Source of the DNA: Mangifera indica | Taxonomy: Eukaryota; Streptophyta; Magnoliopsida; Sapindales; Anacardiaceae | Assembly (NCBI RefSeq): GCF_011075055.1 | Contig: NC_058141.1 | Location: 12,967,639-13,031,638, forward strand | DNA length: 64,000 nucleotides | Direction: 5' to 3' | In this document: positions 14,001-27,012 of the stretch, in pieces | Layout of the letters: every line of letters begins with the position of its first letter | Numbering within the stretch: position 1 is the stretch's first letter | The notes under the pieces: model-generated | The model's database searches: none | Told to the model about the DNA's origin: nothing | Seen by the model: only the letters and a program-made list of their open reading frames with translations | Program-made: the position numbers and the translations under genes

Positions 14001-17000
14001 TCTTGAGATATTGATCACGTGTGCCCTCCCACAAGGCAGTACCACCAACATGAGCAATAACTAAAGCATCAGCCATTTTATTTGCAGATATGCACTGTGC
14101 AACTGCCCCCTTGTAGTCTCCCACAACCAAAGCACGTTGAACACTATCATCAAATGATGGATCAGAACTCTCCTCCAGTCCATCCATTTCTTCCTGCATT
14201 TCTTGTGCACTAGGACCAGAATCCTCAGCAAAAGTATTGACAGAAGTTGATACAGGTGTGTCAGCTTTGGGACTTGGAAGATTGTTAAAGAAATCTTCCC
14301 CATTATCAGCAGCAAAGATAGAGGATACTTTATCCCCCCCATCTACCACTTTATCTGTTGCTGAATTCTCCAGCGTAACAGCATTTACTTCCTGGGAAAG
14401 ATCATCAGGCACAGTATCTTTTTCCTCTTTAGGTAAACTAAAACCAAAGTGGGTAATCAACTTTGTCCTCGCATCATCTTCAAACATAACTTTTAAGAAA
14501 CCCCATGTTTCATGGTCATCCTCAGACCTGTTTGGAAACTCAAAGGAACCAACAGAGTGTTATAAGCAGGCATTTCTTATTTCAAGTAAAGGACAAAGAA
14601 AATAGAAGATTTGTATCCCAGTACGCCGAACATACTTGCTCTCTTGCGATTTTTTCTCACATAAAATCCTCAGGGAAGACCTCTCTCCATTCTTTATTGA
14701 TTCCTCAAATTCAGATGAACGACTCACCAAACTGTGTTCTGTAACTAAGTTGTGCACAGAGACCTGAAATTAAACACACAACAATAATAATTTAAGAAAA
14801 GTTGCTGAAACTGAAGAGAATAGGAAACTTGCAATAAAATTACCTCTGAAGCACCAGCTGACTTAGGATGAAATGAAACAAGTTTTCCTCCAAAGCCAAA
14901 AGATGCTCCAATCGGACGTTTATACCACTTTGGGGCTCTCAAAGGAGCTGCATAGAACAGATAACATGTAGGGAGACTTCAAAACTAACAATCTTGGGAA
15001 GGACAAAAGAAAACACAAAACAGAAGCCACAAAAGAGAGCTACAAAATAAAATTTTAGAACATATAAAAAAAGATGCACATCATCTGATTTGAAAATTCC
15101 AATTTACTTCCAGTTGTAAATGTTGTCAATCACCAATTCTCTCTACCAAATAGAAACTCAATAATCACTGATTACAAGTACTTAAAAAATATTTTTTCTG
15201 CTAAAATACATGGCATTATCATTTTCATGCACTTTTTATTATTATTTATGAAAAGATAGCTACAATACCTGCACCAAATTCATTCTCCCCTCCACCATAC
15301 CGGCTGCAACCCTGTGGCGTGAAAAATAAATATCCATGGAAAAATAAGGCCAAAATGTTTTCTAGCAACATTATCAAAGGAAACTACAATAATTTTCCTA
15401 TGCTGAGTCAAGGAAGCAAAGAAAATAATGAAAAAAGTTTATATAAATTACAACCATTCTCAGTTATCAACAAGTTTTCAGATTCTCTGTTTGGACAATC
15501 TTCTGGGACAGAAATCTAATATTTTGTGAACATACATAAATTGCAAGCTAGACTTATTCACAGACTCGAAATAAGGTGCAAAAAATACGAATGCATCTTC
15601 CAGAAAGAAAGAAGTTGCCAAAAATATTCCACTATTTTATAACATGAAACTAAAATATTGTCCACATTCAGAAAATGGTGGGATGCCTACAACTTTCTAT
15701 TTTAGAGATATTTAACTGGTTACTAGCATTTTTTAAAACAATTTTTTTTGGAAAGACACAATAAGAACATACCTCAATATTATAGATTCCAATTTTACCA
15801 TCAAATGATGATGCAGATATCACTCCAGGTATCTTTGGATACCAATGGACATCAAAATTCCAGTTAGTTCCTGCTGGCAGTTCAGTAACGATCTGCATTG
15901 AAGTTTTAAAAATAATAATAATAATCAGTATAATAAGTGTCACCATAGAAGAAAGTTCTGTTAACACAAAGAATACCACAATAAAAAACATGCCAAGGAG
16001 TGATTCAGGCCAAAAAATACAAGGTTTCTAAAGGGAAGGAGGAACACCAAAGCTCAAACAGATTCCCTACCTCACCAGTAACTGTATCCCAGCAAATAGT
16101 CCGGTTATCCTTTGCACAAGTAAGCAAATAGGAACTGTCAATTGGGCACCAGGACATTGCAATTACACCTGGCGTAAGGTAAGCAGTTAAACCATAGGAA
16201 CCTTGAAACTATGTACATTGCACTATGAAAACATCTAACTATTATTGACAATGGGGACCCTTAATTGCAGTAAAGGAAAAATGCAGCAAACATAAATCAA
16301 CTGAACCAAAGGTCACTCAGAAGTGTTAACTCATAACTACCAAAGAGTATAGACAAGATGGCAAAACATCAATAAATTTACAAAAATGTCATACCTTTGG
16401 TGTGCCCCACAAATTCCTTGACTGGTGACATAACATTCCGCATATCCCAAAGCTGCTCCCAAACATCATGAACGGTTAACAAATTTTAAGATTGGTCCAC
16501 AGGTAAAACTAAAAATACTATATGCATACATACAAACATGTAAGTGTGCATGTGTGTGTGTATAATTACCCTTAGAGAAGGTGAACCATCTTCATCAGAT
16601 GCAACAACAAGCTGAGTGGCAATATCGGGATTCCACTGTAGAACAGAGCACCGCCTCCTAATTGAATCGGTAAAACTGCCAATTAACAGAAACACATTGA
16701 TTATATATTGTGACATACAATCATATGAAGGGCATCATGCAGAAATACAGAGAAAATATAAGCAATAACATCAAAACCAAGCCCTTACCTTATTACAGGC
16801 TTTTGCTTCTTTAGGTCCCAGACCACTGATAATAGAAAAGAAAAATGTTCAAATTATCGATAAAAAAAATACCAAACAAATAAATCTAGGGCTTTCAATT
16901 TCCTCACCAGTTGTTCCATTGTAGGAAGTGGATGCTAATATGTGTTGAACCTTGCTATTCCAAGAAAGAAATGAAATTTCACCTTGAGCAGCAGAACCAC

Positions 17001-18953
17001 TACCCTGTAAAAAGATGTTAAGAGCAATCAGATACCATGTAGATTTATATAAAGGAGAAAGGTTTCTCAGTTTAGACTAGGAGAAAGCCAAAGAAAAACA
17101 CCAAAAGAGACAATTTTTTAAATTGAGACCCTATCTCTTGTGTTGCATAAATTTTCCAAGAGCATTCCAATAGCAGAAAAAGGTGCTGACCTTTGAAGAT
17201 ATTACAACATTGGCATTAAATCAAGTCAATTCAAATACAACAGCAAAAAAAGAACTAAACTTTCTACGTATGGTTGCAATATCTTAAATTCGAGAAATAC
17301 CCCCAAAAGTAGAGTATTCTTTTCAAGTAAAAGATCCAATTACTCCACTTTTACTTGAAATCATAAAATGGTTCTAATGAGATGAGAGAAAAATAACCTC
17401 CAATGGATATTTCTATAGTATTACAGCTTATAATATTAAATTATAAACACATTTCACTATCTCAGCAATTAAATATCTACAAAAGCTAACAAAAGAAAAA
17501 CTTTCTAAAGTCAAAAACACAAATTTAATCCAGAGATAAAGGAGTCAACTTACCTTCAGGGGAGGAAAATGAGAAGGTTCAGTAGGTGCTGTCAAATCCC
17601 AAATGCAAATTTCACCATCATCAGCCCCAGAGGCAAGCAAATTTGGGGCAATGGCATTAAATTCAAGACCACGAACCTGACATTGAGAAAAATAATTATA
17701 TATAGAGAAATAAGCTTGTCGTCCAATCACAACAAATTTGAAGATCAAACAAAACACGTCTACAACCGAGAGAACAATAGCCTAATATGATCAAAAGAAA
17801 CTCACAGGTCCTTTGTGCCTTGAAAGATGTCCAACAACAGGATTTCCCGCAGTTCCAGCAGAACTGAGAAAATATTATAAATAGATCATTTAGGTCTCCA
17901 TGAAGTACAAGAGCATCTTATTCCTACATTTGGCTAGTATAACTGAAAAGCATCATTGCCATTAGACAGCAGATTAACTGCATACTGCTTTTAACATGTG
18001 AAGTAAAACATCATTGTCAAGCCGTAAAAACCCAAAATTTAAATAAGCACTATACAGTGAAATCTACATAAACAGGAGTTCAAACTGCCAGAATTACCAG
18101 TACTTCTGATTAATTGCAACAACTGCTTGTCTTGGCCTTATAATAACAATAACAAGATAATGTTTAAATTAAACATGAAGTGGAAATTAAACTCGAAAGT
18201 AACCCCTAGTTTTGGAGCTAGCGAACAGAGAGAGACTATGCCAACAAAAAAAGAAAAATTTGACGTAATTTGAAATGACTAAAAATTGCAATGAAGAAAT
18301 ATGGAGAAATGAATTAAGCACCAACGATTTTGTGTCTAGAGGTCAACCGCATGGGTTCACATATGCAGTTAACATAAGTAAAGAATTCCAAGAGAACCCG
18401 TATTGCAAAAACTAAACAAACCATAATTTCAATTCATCAAATTTCATCGGGGAGCTAGCATCAATACAACAGCCTTACCAAATACGAGCAAAAAAACAAA
18501 TCAGAAACGGACAAGATTAGTACAATTAACCTGAGTTACCATTTATTATAATTTTGAGAATGCAATAACCGAATCATAGCATTACCTCCCATCAACCAAA
18601 ATTGACAAAATTTCCAGCAAAATAATAAGTAATTACCGGATCAGAGTGAGAGGGTTCCAGAGATCAATACTCCCGTCGACAAGCCCACCCGCCACAAGTC
18701 CGAGCGAGAATTCCTCCGAACCAGATCCATTTTTACCCCAAGCAAGCCGGTTGAACCGTTCCGAGCTAGGCGACTCGCCAACCACGGGGAGATCACGATT
18801 GTCCGATTGGAAATCAAGCTTGAAGATCTCTAGATTGGCCGAAGAACTAAATGACAGATCAACAGCTCCTGCCATCGTCCCCGCCGCCAAGTAAGGCGCG
18901 TCCGGAGCCAACGCCACCGACGCCGATCTATTAACGCCTTTTATACACGCCAT
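8082..18953 (-). CDS. SEC31B: COPII coat protein SEC31 (SEC31B-like), 22 exons
   Basis: Outer-coat subunit of COPII vesicles, pairing with SEC13 to form the ER-exit cage. Exons read on the minus strand: 18637-18953, 17806-17863, 17554-17676, 16908-17004, 16789-16825, 16570-16675, 16395-16452, 16071-16168, 15773-15892, 15269-15311, 14844-14947, 14636-14763, 13978-14527, 13740-13832, 13162-13347, 11309-11522, 10007-10119, 9732-9896, 9424-9546, 9039-9330, 8289-8527, 8082-8177. They sum to 3360 nt, i.e. 1119 residues plus stop, close to the Arabidopsis length, with all junctions GT-AG and in phase. N-terminal WD40 propeller (to about residue 350; e.g. [28 protein letters not shown]), alpha-solenoid (about 430-780; [22 protein letters not shown]), Pro/Gln-rich linker (about 780-1010), conserved C-terminal helix domain ending [16 protein letters not shown]. 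Introns 15 (11523-13161) and 16 (10120-11308) are swollen by transposon relics. Apparently intact. Confidence 0.95.
10527..10882. mobile_element. Non-autonomous TIR element (hAT-like MITE) in SEC31 intron 16
   Basis: About 350 bases rich in GAGCTCGAGCTT/AAGCTCGAG-type motifs on both strands, with imperfect inverted ends: GGATTTAAGTCGAGCTGAGC at the left and, inverted, GGATTCTAGCTGAGCCC at the right. It also holds two CGTCGTTTTG-type boxes near 10700-10735. This composition is common in plant hAT-type MITEs; superfamily assignment is inference. Confidence 0.6.
11586..13134 (+). mobile_element. Short LTR-retrotransposon relic in SEC31 intron 15
   Basis: Two direct repeats of about 330-340 bases, 11586-11927 and 12808-13134, both starting TGTTAG and the first ending GCTAACA, share long runs (e.g. 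GGAAGGGCACCT, ATTTGGGTATTTTG, TAATATTGTGTTAGG). Directly after the first is TTGGTATCAAAG, a primer-binding site for initiator tRNA-Met. A purine-rich stretch (AGGAGGCAGG) precedes the second repeat. The 880-base interior has no intact gene but contains a decayed gag zinc knuckle near 12058-12110 (C-x2-C...NHDC with an in-frame stop), resembling Ty3-type gag. Flanks GAATT / GTATT may be a decayed target duplication. A deletion derivative, non-autonomous, in the opposite orientation to the host gene. Confidence 0.8.
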
Positions 18954-19100
18954 CGAAAAATATTAATTACAGCAATTTCGGAACGTGAGTTTGCGGATTA
19001 AACGAGTGGATCAGAAAAATAATAATTCCTGAATTTGAAGAATTTTAGGGTTTGATTTAGATTTGAGAAGAAGAAGAAGAAGAAGAAGAGAGGGGTGTAA
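18954..19100 (-). promoter_or_regulatory. SEC31 5' leader with GAA repeat and telo-box-like motif
   Basis: Upstream of the SEC31 ATG, in gene orientation, lie a CTT-rich tract (GAA repeats at about 19067-19090 on the plus strand) and an AAACCCTAA-type box at about 19045-19055, typical of plant housekeeping leaders. The transcription start is not visible. Confidence 0.45.
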
Positions 19101-21552
19101 CACTGGATCTCTCCTACTAATTATCTGTTCTGTGTGATATTTAGTTTGTTGTTTTTAATAATTAATTTAACGCTCGTTTTTAATTTGTGCTTTGTTTGTG
19201 TTGTACCTTAGTTAAAGAGTAGTTTCGTCAACAACTGCATCAGATATTGTAAACTATCAAACTATCCCTAAGATATTATTTAATTACAATAAAATCCAGT
19301 CTTCTTTAAAAATGTCTTGGAAAACCTGATAATTTATCGTTTGGTATACATTTCAATGTTTTCTTTTCACAACCCCAAGAAGATGCCAACATGGTGAAGG
19401 GGCGGTTCGGTCTGATTGATTAATTATTTATATAAATATTAAAAATTATAGTGTTTTAATACAAAATAAATTTAACTTGTAGGCAGGCATAGTGTAAACA
19501 AATAAATAAATCAATTGACTCATAGTACACATATGAGAATAGTGATCTGTAGCATATACATAGGACTTGAATACAGTAATGCACATGTAGACTCAACATA
19601 CTTTGTAATGCATATGTGAAATATATTTTATAGTGTTAGTTTTCATGACATCTATAAAAATGTATTTTTTTATTATAGTAAGCATTTGATATATTTTCAT
19701 AAGAGTTATTACATGAGATAACTCTGAGATATATAATGAGTCATAACACTTTGATAAATGTATATAGGAAAAGAAAACTGAGTAGTTATACAACTCACGT
19801 AACAAGTATGTCTAATTTTTGTTTTACTCTAGCTCGATTAATGTAAAAAAAATGTTTTAAAAAACACCACCAATTTCACATGCCTTGTATATAACGAGTC
19901 ATCATATATGATGATTTTAAAATTTATTCTAAATAATAAAAAATATTTCGTCGGAGTTTTGAGAATGAAAGTGATCTGTAGATGACTAAGTAAGAAATTT
20001 TCATATCATTGCATTTGGAGTTTAAAAGTGTATTTCATATGTTGACACGATGCCTGTCAAACAACCACCATGTTATCAAGCACATTGACCCTATTTCAAC
20101 CTCAACTAGTCAATTTGTTTAACTCTAACTTGAACCCTCAAGTTTGTATAATTTATTTAACAACCTTTCAAATCCAAAACATTGATTTTTGATCCATTCA
20201 TGTGACTACTCAAATTTAGGCAACATATTTCGCAACCACATGTGACAATGCGTAGCAAATGAATTTGGAATATATGTGACAATGTATATCAATTTAACGG
20301 GTGAATTGATCAATCAGATTGGCTAACCGAAAGAGCTATTACTCTTGTTTTAACTAGTTGATCGATTCTGAACCTAATCTACTGAATCTTGAAAATTCCA
20401 GATTCGTTATTTTACAAATTCTTATCGTGTCATTAGATTTTGATAGATTTTAAGGGCATGAAACATTCTCTCATGATTTCATGATGTCCCAACAAATGTT
20501 CTCACTCAATTATCGTACAAAAATTATACAATAATATAAAATCTTATGCGACAACACAAGGTCGAATGACAAACTACCCCAAATAAACAATTTCAACAAA
20601 ACACCCAATTAAATTACATAAAAACTATTTCAAAATCGAATTTAAATAAATTTAAATATATTTCAATGACCATACAATCAATCTAAATACATCCTATGAC
20701 TATTCAAACAAGGTATAAAATGTATATCTACTATATCGAATGCCATTAGGCTCTACACAACTATAAGAGTTTTGTGATTTATATTATACATCCAAAGGCA
20801 ATGGAACAGCATTATTTACACACAAAATTTAAAGACCACGAAACCATATCAGGGATCTAAATACAATAAAATCAAGATTTAATGTCAAAATTACGTTTAA
20901 GGATTTTATTTTTTATGATTTTGTCTGAAATACATTTTTGACACTTTCGAAATTCCATCTAATATAATAAGATCTTTATTTATCCACATGAAAACTACTA
21001 TAAATATGAATTATCAATCAAAGGTACTATAAGATGACCCTTTACTATTTATTACTAGATCACAAATTTAGATGAATGAATATTGAAAAGTTGAGCGGAA
21101 AATCTCTCTTTTCAATCGGGTGGGACACTTGTTTTTCAATAACGGAAAAAGCTATTTAATTTATATTGAACTCTTGACTCAATATTTATTTCATTCCAAT
21201 TTTCCATCTTTAGATTATTATCGTTTGGTACTCTCAAAATCAGTATATTTGTGCGTGAATCTCCCTGTATGGGACAAGGAAAGGCGAAGCTGTTTCTTTT
21301 ATTTTTGTTGCTATGTTTTTCGACAAAATATAAATAAATAATGTTATTGGTTGTTAGTTGCTTAAGTTTACTTAAATGCTACTCAATTCCACAACCAGAA
21401 GCAGACGAGGCTTCTTGTATAGGCCCGCACGACACAGAACACAACGCCATCTCTGGCCCCCAAGGGAACTAACCGACACGCACTCATACGCAATCGCCGT
21501 CTCCACCTAAACTCGACGGAATCCAATTTAATCGAATCAACCCCAGCCCAAC
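19101..21552. other. Divergent intergenic region between SEC31 and the methyltransferase
   Basis: AT-rich; no gene, no recognisable repeat family. The last ~150 bases before 21553 are GC-richer and look like the methyltransferase 5' leader. Confidence 0.5.
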
Positions 21553-24243
21553 ATGTACCGAGACGTCACCGGCTGCAACACCTACAACTACGGCGACGCG
21601 CTTTACTGGGACGCGCGCTACCTGCAGGAGGCCGGTTCCTTCGACTGGTACCAGCGTTACTCTGCTCTTCGTCCTTTTGTTCGCAAATACATCCCTAACT
21701 CTTCCCGTGTCCTCATGGTCGGCTGTGGCAATGCTCGTAATTTCTCACATACTCTCTGCCCCTTTCTATATTTTCCTCTGTTTCGGCTAATTCTTGTTGG
21801 TTATTTAGGAAAGCGTGAGAAATTGTTGTGATTTCTATAATTCTCTTTTGGTTTATGAGAAGGCGTGAATTTTTTCAGAGAATGTGTTTGATATCATAAT
21901 TAAAAAAAGGTTTTGAGAGTTTATTTATGGATTTGATATTATAATATTGGAAAATTCGGCGTCCGTGATGATATTACTTATTACTAAACCGAGACTCCCC
22001 TATTTGCATTGTCCTTTTAAGTTTGGTTATGTTTCATTGCTTTTTGAGAAATCTTATTATTGAAAATTTAGATAATACTTTGCAGTTATGTCTGAGGACA
22101 TGGTCAAGGATGGCTATGAAGACATAATGAATATTGATATTTCTGGGGTGGCCATTGAGATGATGGGGAGAAAATATGAGTATATCCCTCAGCTAAATTG
22201 TATCCTGTTAAAGAAACTTCTGAATTATTGTCTGTTGTGAATTCTTTATTTGTTTTCTACTTAAGTAATCATGCCTACTTCCGTCTATGTTTTCTTTACT
22301 GATACCAATAGACAAGCAAATGGATGTTAGGGATATGAGTTTCTTTCCAGATGGTTCTTTTGATAGTGTCATTGATAAAGGTATGGCTTGACCCATGTAT
22401 TAGATTCTTACTGAAAGTTGTAAACCTCAATATTAAGTTGGTTTTTTTTTTTTTTTAATATGTCGGTGCTGAATCTACACTACACTCATGGCTTGCTGAT
22501 CGGAAATCTAGGAACTCTTGATTCTTTGATGGTATGATGCATATTCATATGTTCTTATGATTCCATTTGCTCGTTATCTAGCATCTTCAGTTATTTCACC
22601 CTGCCTATGGGGGCATTGGTATGTTTTAATTTTTTTTCTTTTGCTTATATTTTAGTGTGGCTCTGATGCTCCTATTAGTGCGGCTCAAATGCTGAGTGAA
22701 GTGAGCAGGTTGTAGACTTCAGTTTTTAATTTTATTCTTGGTTTTGCATAAGCATTCAATATTTCACTTTATCAAACCTAGAATTCTATTGAGTGCTCAC
22801 ACACCCATCCACACAGTAAGCAAGTGTTCTTTGTAATATCTATTTGTGTGCATGCCAAGTGTCTGCTTACTCATTTATCTTTCCATTGTTTTAGTCTTTC
22901 TGAATGTCGTTTTGTTTTCTCATGTAGGCTTCTGAAACCAGGAGGGATCTATATGTTGGTAACCATAATCTCAAAGATGTAGCTTTTTGTGTGTGTGTGA
23001 TTCTTCATTAATTTATTGGAATAGTTCTTATGATTCGTCCTTAATATGCTATCAACAGATAACTTATGGTGATCCTAAAGTACGGATGATTCATTTGAAC
23101 CACTCGGAATACAATTGGAACATTTTATTATATATAATATGTAAGTTTCCTTTTCCTTTTTAACTCCCTTGACTGTACATATTGTTTTACTTTCCCATTC
23201 ATAAGGGTAATTATTATTTGGGTGTACATCCTTTTGGGAACTTTTAGATAGATCATTATTACTATATAAAAGAAAAGGAAAACATATCTGCCCAAAGTGG
23301 GTGGTAAAATAGGGACTGTTTTTAATTTTTTCTTTTTTTTATATAAGTAATGGGATTGAGACCAATTAATGACATCTACATGGTATCTGTATCTGTTTAT
23401 ATGTTTATTTACATTTTTACTTTATGTTTCTCCATCTTGCTGTGAGTGTGCAGTATTTCTCTTTATGTTTTCTTCTGATGAAGTGATATTTAAGTTCGAT
23501 AATGTTTTTTGGGCTAGTAGGAGTGTCAGTGGCACTTTGAGCATAGATAATTTTAAATTTGGTGGGTCCACCAGGTTGATTGATAACTTGAATTTAATTG
23601 GGAAAGAGAAAAGGTTTGGGGGGTTTTTTGCAAGGGCATCAAGGGCCTAGTCCAATTAATAATGTGTCTTGGATCTGGTCTTCTTTTTTGATTTTGAGTT
23701 GAGAAGGTGTGTGCTATTGTAAACCCTAATTGGCTTCATCCTTAGGAATAAAATTATATTCTACATCGTAAAGGTTCTTGAGATCCTATGGCATGTATGT
23801 AACAGAAAAATAGGAATGGTTTTGTGTCAAGGAAATATGTGTTTCAATTTATCCTTGGTATCTACTGATTTGCTGGTAAACAAGATGTATTCTTTTATCT
23901 TGCTGCCTTAATTTGGTGCATTGGCTTTATGATTTGATCAATTTGACATAATAAATATTCTTGGCAAATTGAGAGAAAGGAATGTTGGTTTTTATTTTGA
24001 TATCTGTTTTTTTTTCTTTTTTCATCTTCCTTTGCAGCTAGACCAGGATTTGAAAGACCTGAAGGTGATAGTTCTTCAACGATATCATATATGGAGCCTA
24101 TTCCTATGACTGAGAGTGGCCACCTTCCAGCAGACTTCGTTATGGAAGATCCTGATTCTCACTTCATATATGTGTGTAAAAAAGTGGAAGAGAGGGATCC
24201 AAGTAACAAACCCAACCATCCATTGGAAGCCGATATTCTATAG
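21553..24243 (+). CDS. SAM-dependent methyltransferase, EEF1AKMT4/METTL13-like, 8 exons
   Basis: Class I methyltransferase of the family that includes animal EEF1AKMT4 and the N-terminal domain of METTL13, enzymes that methylate lysines of translation factor eEF1A; the substrate of the plant member is not established. Exons 21553-21736, 22086-22199, 22312-22380, 22512-22531, 22656-22708, 22928-22958, 23059-23140, 24038-24243 total 759 nt, giving 252 residues, all GT-AG and in phase. Motif I reads VLMVGCGNA, post-I NIDIS, then MDVRDMSFFPDGSFDSVIDK and the GTLDSLMCG loop; LLKPGGIYMLITYGDP is the late beta-strand/hairpin region. The C-terminus carries HFIYVCKK. Resembles Arabidopsis At4g34360 as recalled. 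Intron 7 is 0.9 kb. Confidence 0.9.
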
Positions 24244-24761
24244 GAGTGGTTTTCTGTCAAGTGTGATGGTGCTTCAATATGCAGCAGCAGCATAAATAAC
24301 TAGTACCATTTATCTTCACTTGTACCAGGAATAGTGCATAGGCATTTGTACAGTTGTTGTAACATAAGATCTAGGATCCTATATTTATGATTCTACTTGT
24401 TAGGTTAACTTCTGGATTTGCCAAATAAATATTCATAAAGAAATTTCAGTGGCAGTAAACGCAACCGTATTATCTTGTTAAGCGGAGCTGTTTAATTTTG
24501 GCTTTCAATCTAACTTTTTCCTCTGTAAATGGACAAAAAGGGGATAAACACGATTTACAGTTTTTGACAATGGATGGAAACAGAAAGATGATCCTTTTTG
24601 TGGTCAAATAACCTTGAAATTGAAGTGGAGTAATACTACGTTACAAACTGAAAGAGTAAACAATTGCATTATACATATTTTTATTCATGTAGCAAAGATT
24701 CTATGCACGGTTGTACTGGCATATATTATGCAAGGCAGGTAGAGTTGTTTTTAAGTTTGCA
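24244..24761. other. 3' flank of the methyltransferase gene
   Basis: AT-rich 3' UTR and spacer; nothing else recognised. Confidence 0.5.
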
Positions 24762-26643
24762 ATGTCCGCTAACATGGAGAGAATTTTAACTGGAAATGAT
24801 TCCCTAGACATGGAATCTAGCAAAAATTCTGCCCATGATGGCTTTAAGGTAATGAATTTGATCTCTTTGGTAGAACTTCTTTGATTTCGTTTTTGCTCAC
24901 TGTTGTTTGTTTGTCTGTTTTAAGTGATCGATGATTCTGCAACTGGCGTTTCAGTGTATTGGGGTTGTGTATGGAGACATTGACACATCACCCGGCTCCG
25001 TACGTTTTTACCAATGTATTCAGTAGTGGCATCAATCATGTTGACGATCCTCTCTTTGATCATTTAGACCCTTCTTTGATCCCTTCATCAAGTATGCTTT
25101 AATTGTTCTGCATGCCAATGACAATGGTGATGCTAAGTCGATTATTTTTAAAATATGCATCATCTGTCTAACTTATAATCAAGTGTGTATATATATATAT
25201 TTACTTTTTTTAATTTTAGGATCTACTCTTTGATATGTCGATATGCCAACGTGGGTTTGCTCCCCACTGGACGAGCCGGGACTGTAATATATCTTTCCAG
25301 CTTGAATTGCCTAGTAACGGCAAGGGAATGAGACTGGCATCAGTACTCAAATCAAAGCTTGAGAACAGTCTCTCTGTCAAGTTTTTTCTGTGCTTGGTAC
25401 TTCCATGGTGATTGGAGACGGTACCCTCACGCCTTCTGTCTCAGGTTTGCCACTTCTCTTTACTACTTAAATTTATAAGAATTTGTAACTAGTTTTCATG
25501 CTGCAAAAATACATCAGAATAGTCTCATTTTGTAATTCTCTCATATAAATCACATTAACTTGTGACAATTCAATATATGTTGTTTCATAATGGACAGTTT
25601 TATCTGCTGTAAGAGGTCTCAACAAAACTACATCTGTGATGACAGATGGTAAACCCTCACTTCATCTTATATTCAAGGGCCTTCTGGTATTATTTGTCAA
25701 CTGATTACAATACCATTATTGCTGTGTATCAATTGTTTGTTTTCTCTTTTGTGTATACAGAGAAGATTGTTTGGATATCATTGGCTATCCTAGTTTTCCT
25801 CTTCATGATTCAAAGACTTGGAACCGACAAATGTATATAATTCATTATTTTAGAAGAAACAAAAAAGAAGCTTGGATTTCCCTTGGTTGCATTGTCCTCT
25901 GTACAACAGGTATTCTCTTCAGGATTTCAGCTTGTAAATACTAATTTGAGTTAATCTTTTGTGTTGCAGTGTTGCTAAATGTGATTCCTTCATAGGATCC
26001 GAAGCATTATTTGCCGAATAAGGTCACTTGACAGTTGGGTCTACACAAATTAGCATGTGCTCTGTGATATACCTAGCTATCATTTCGGCAAATACTGGAG
26101 ACAAGCGTCCTTCCTTCAAAAGCACCCTGACCCTGTTGGTTATATAGCATGGAAACGGAAATGCGGAAATAGAAACTTTGATCTTGTGGCGGGTCCTAGT
26201 GAGTTTAATGTGTTTTGTTGTGTTGCGAGTACGGATACAGAGATGTAGGTACTAATGAAGAAGAATCCTTTTGGAGAATGCTAGTTGAAAAATTGAAGGA
26301 GTATATAAGGGAAGATAACACAAACATGAATACTGGCTGGTGAAGTGGATGCTGAATTGCCAGGCCGATTAGACAACCAAGAAAATGCGCATGATAATGA
26401 AATTCAAAAGAAGCTAAACGAAGTGGAGAGAGATACGGAAATAGTGGAAAAGCCTGGAATGCTGGGGCTGTTTACTTGTTTGGTGAAAATGAGGTGGTAG
26501 CAACAGAAGGGTCTGGTAGTGGGAATAGAATTATGATAGATTATGCTTACAATTCTTAAAAGAATGTTTTGAGAAAAATTGATCAAGTGTTTGATGTTCC
26601 ATACAGACGAATGCTCAAAGCAAGAATGGTTTATTAGCTTTAG
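24762..26643 (+). pseudogene. KUP/HAK/KT potassium transporter pseudogene
   Basis: Scattered family landmarks in order: GVVYGDIDTSPGS (family start is GVVYGDLGTSPLY) near 24963; SICQ...GLLPTG and LKSKLENSLSVKFFLCL, then shifted, the TSMVIGDGTLTPS region near 25240-25440; VLSAVRGL near 25600; WISLAILVFLFMIQRLGTDK near 25760; FIGSEALFA near 25990; and at the C-terminus AVYLFGENEVVATEG, IDYAYN and RMLKARMVY followed by TAG and then TAG at 26641-26643. Multiple frameshifts and stops, and loss of most of the central membrane segments, show it is dead. A potassium importer of plant membranes in its living form. Confidence 0.85.
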
Positions 26644-26668
26644 AGGGGTTTGGTTTACAGTTTATAAA

Positions 26669-26827
26669 ACAATAAAACTATGTGTACCTATTTTTGGTAC
26701 ATAATTTGTATACACAGATGAGGTGTTATCATATGATTAGATATTTTTTTATAATTACTTAATTACATGATGATATATCACAGTGTACATGAATTATGTA
26801 CCAAAAATAGATACACATAGCATTGTT
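26669..26827. mobile_element. MITE with ~40-base terminal inverted repeats
   Basis: The left end contains ATGTGTACCTATTTTTGGTA and the right end the near-perfect inverse TACCAAAAATAGATACACAT, enclosing about 75 bases of AT-rich DNA (ATGATGATATATCAC). Related but degraded copies occur at 26930-27040 and 38490-38640. Confidence 0.75.
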
Positions 26828-26964
26828 CTTATAAAAATGATATAGAATATACCCTTATTATCAATGGCGATATGAAAAGTAATATAAAAAACAATCTTAT
26901 TACCATTTCTGTTTTATGTATTTAAATTAAAAATAAAATAACATTTAATCACATGATAATATAT

Positions 26965-26972
<8 letters not shown>

Positions 26973-27009
<37 letters not shown>
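26973..27009. repeat. (TA)n microsatellite
   Basis: Uninterrupted TA dinucleotides, about 18 units, inside a degraded copy of the neighbouring MITE family. Confidence 0.9.

Positions 27010-27012
<3 letters not shown>

Noticed and set aside
23369..23650. 93-residue frame in methyltransferase intron 7
   Set aside because: Falls wholly inside an intron with clear splice sites; no known domain.
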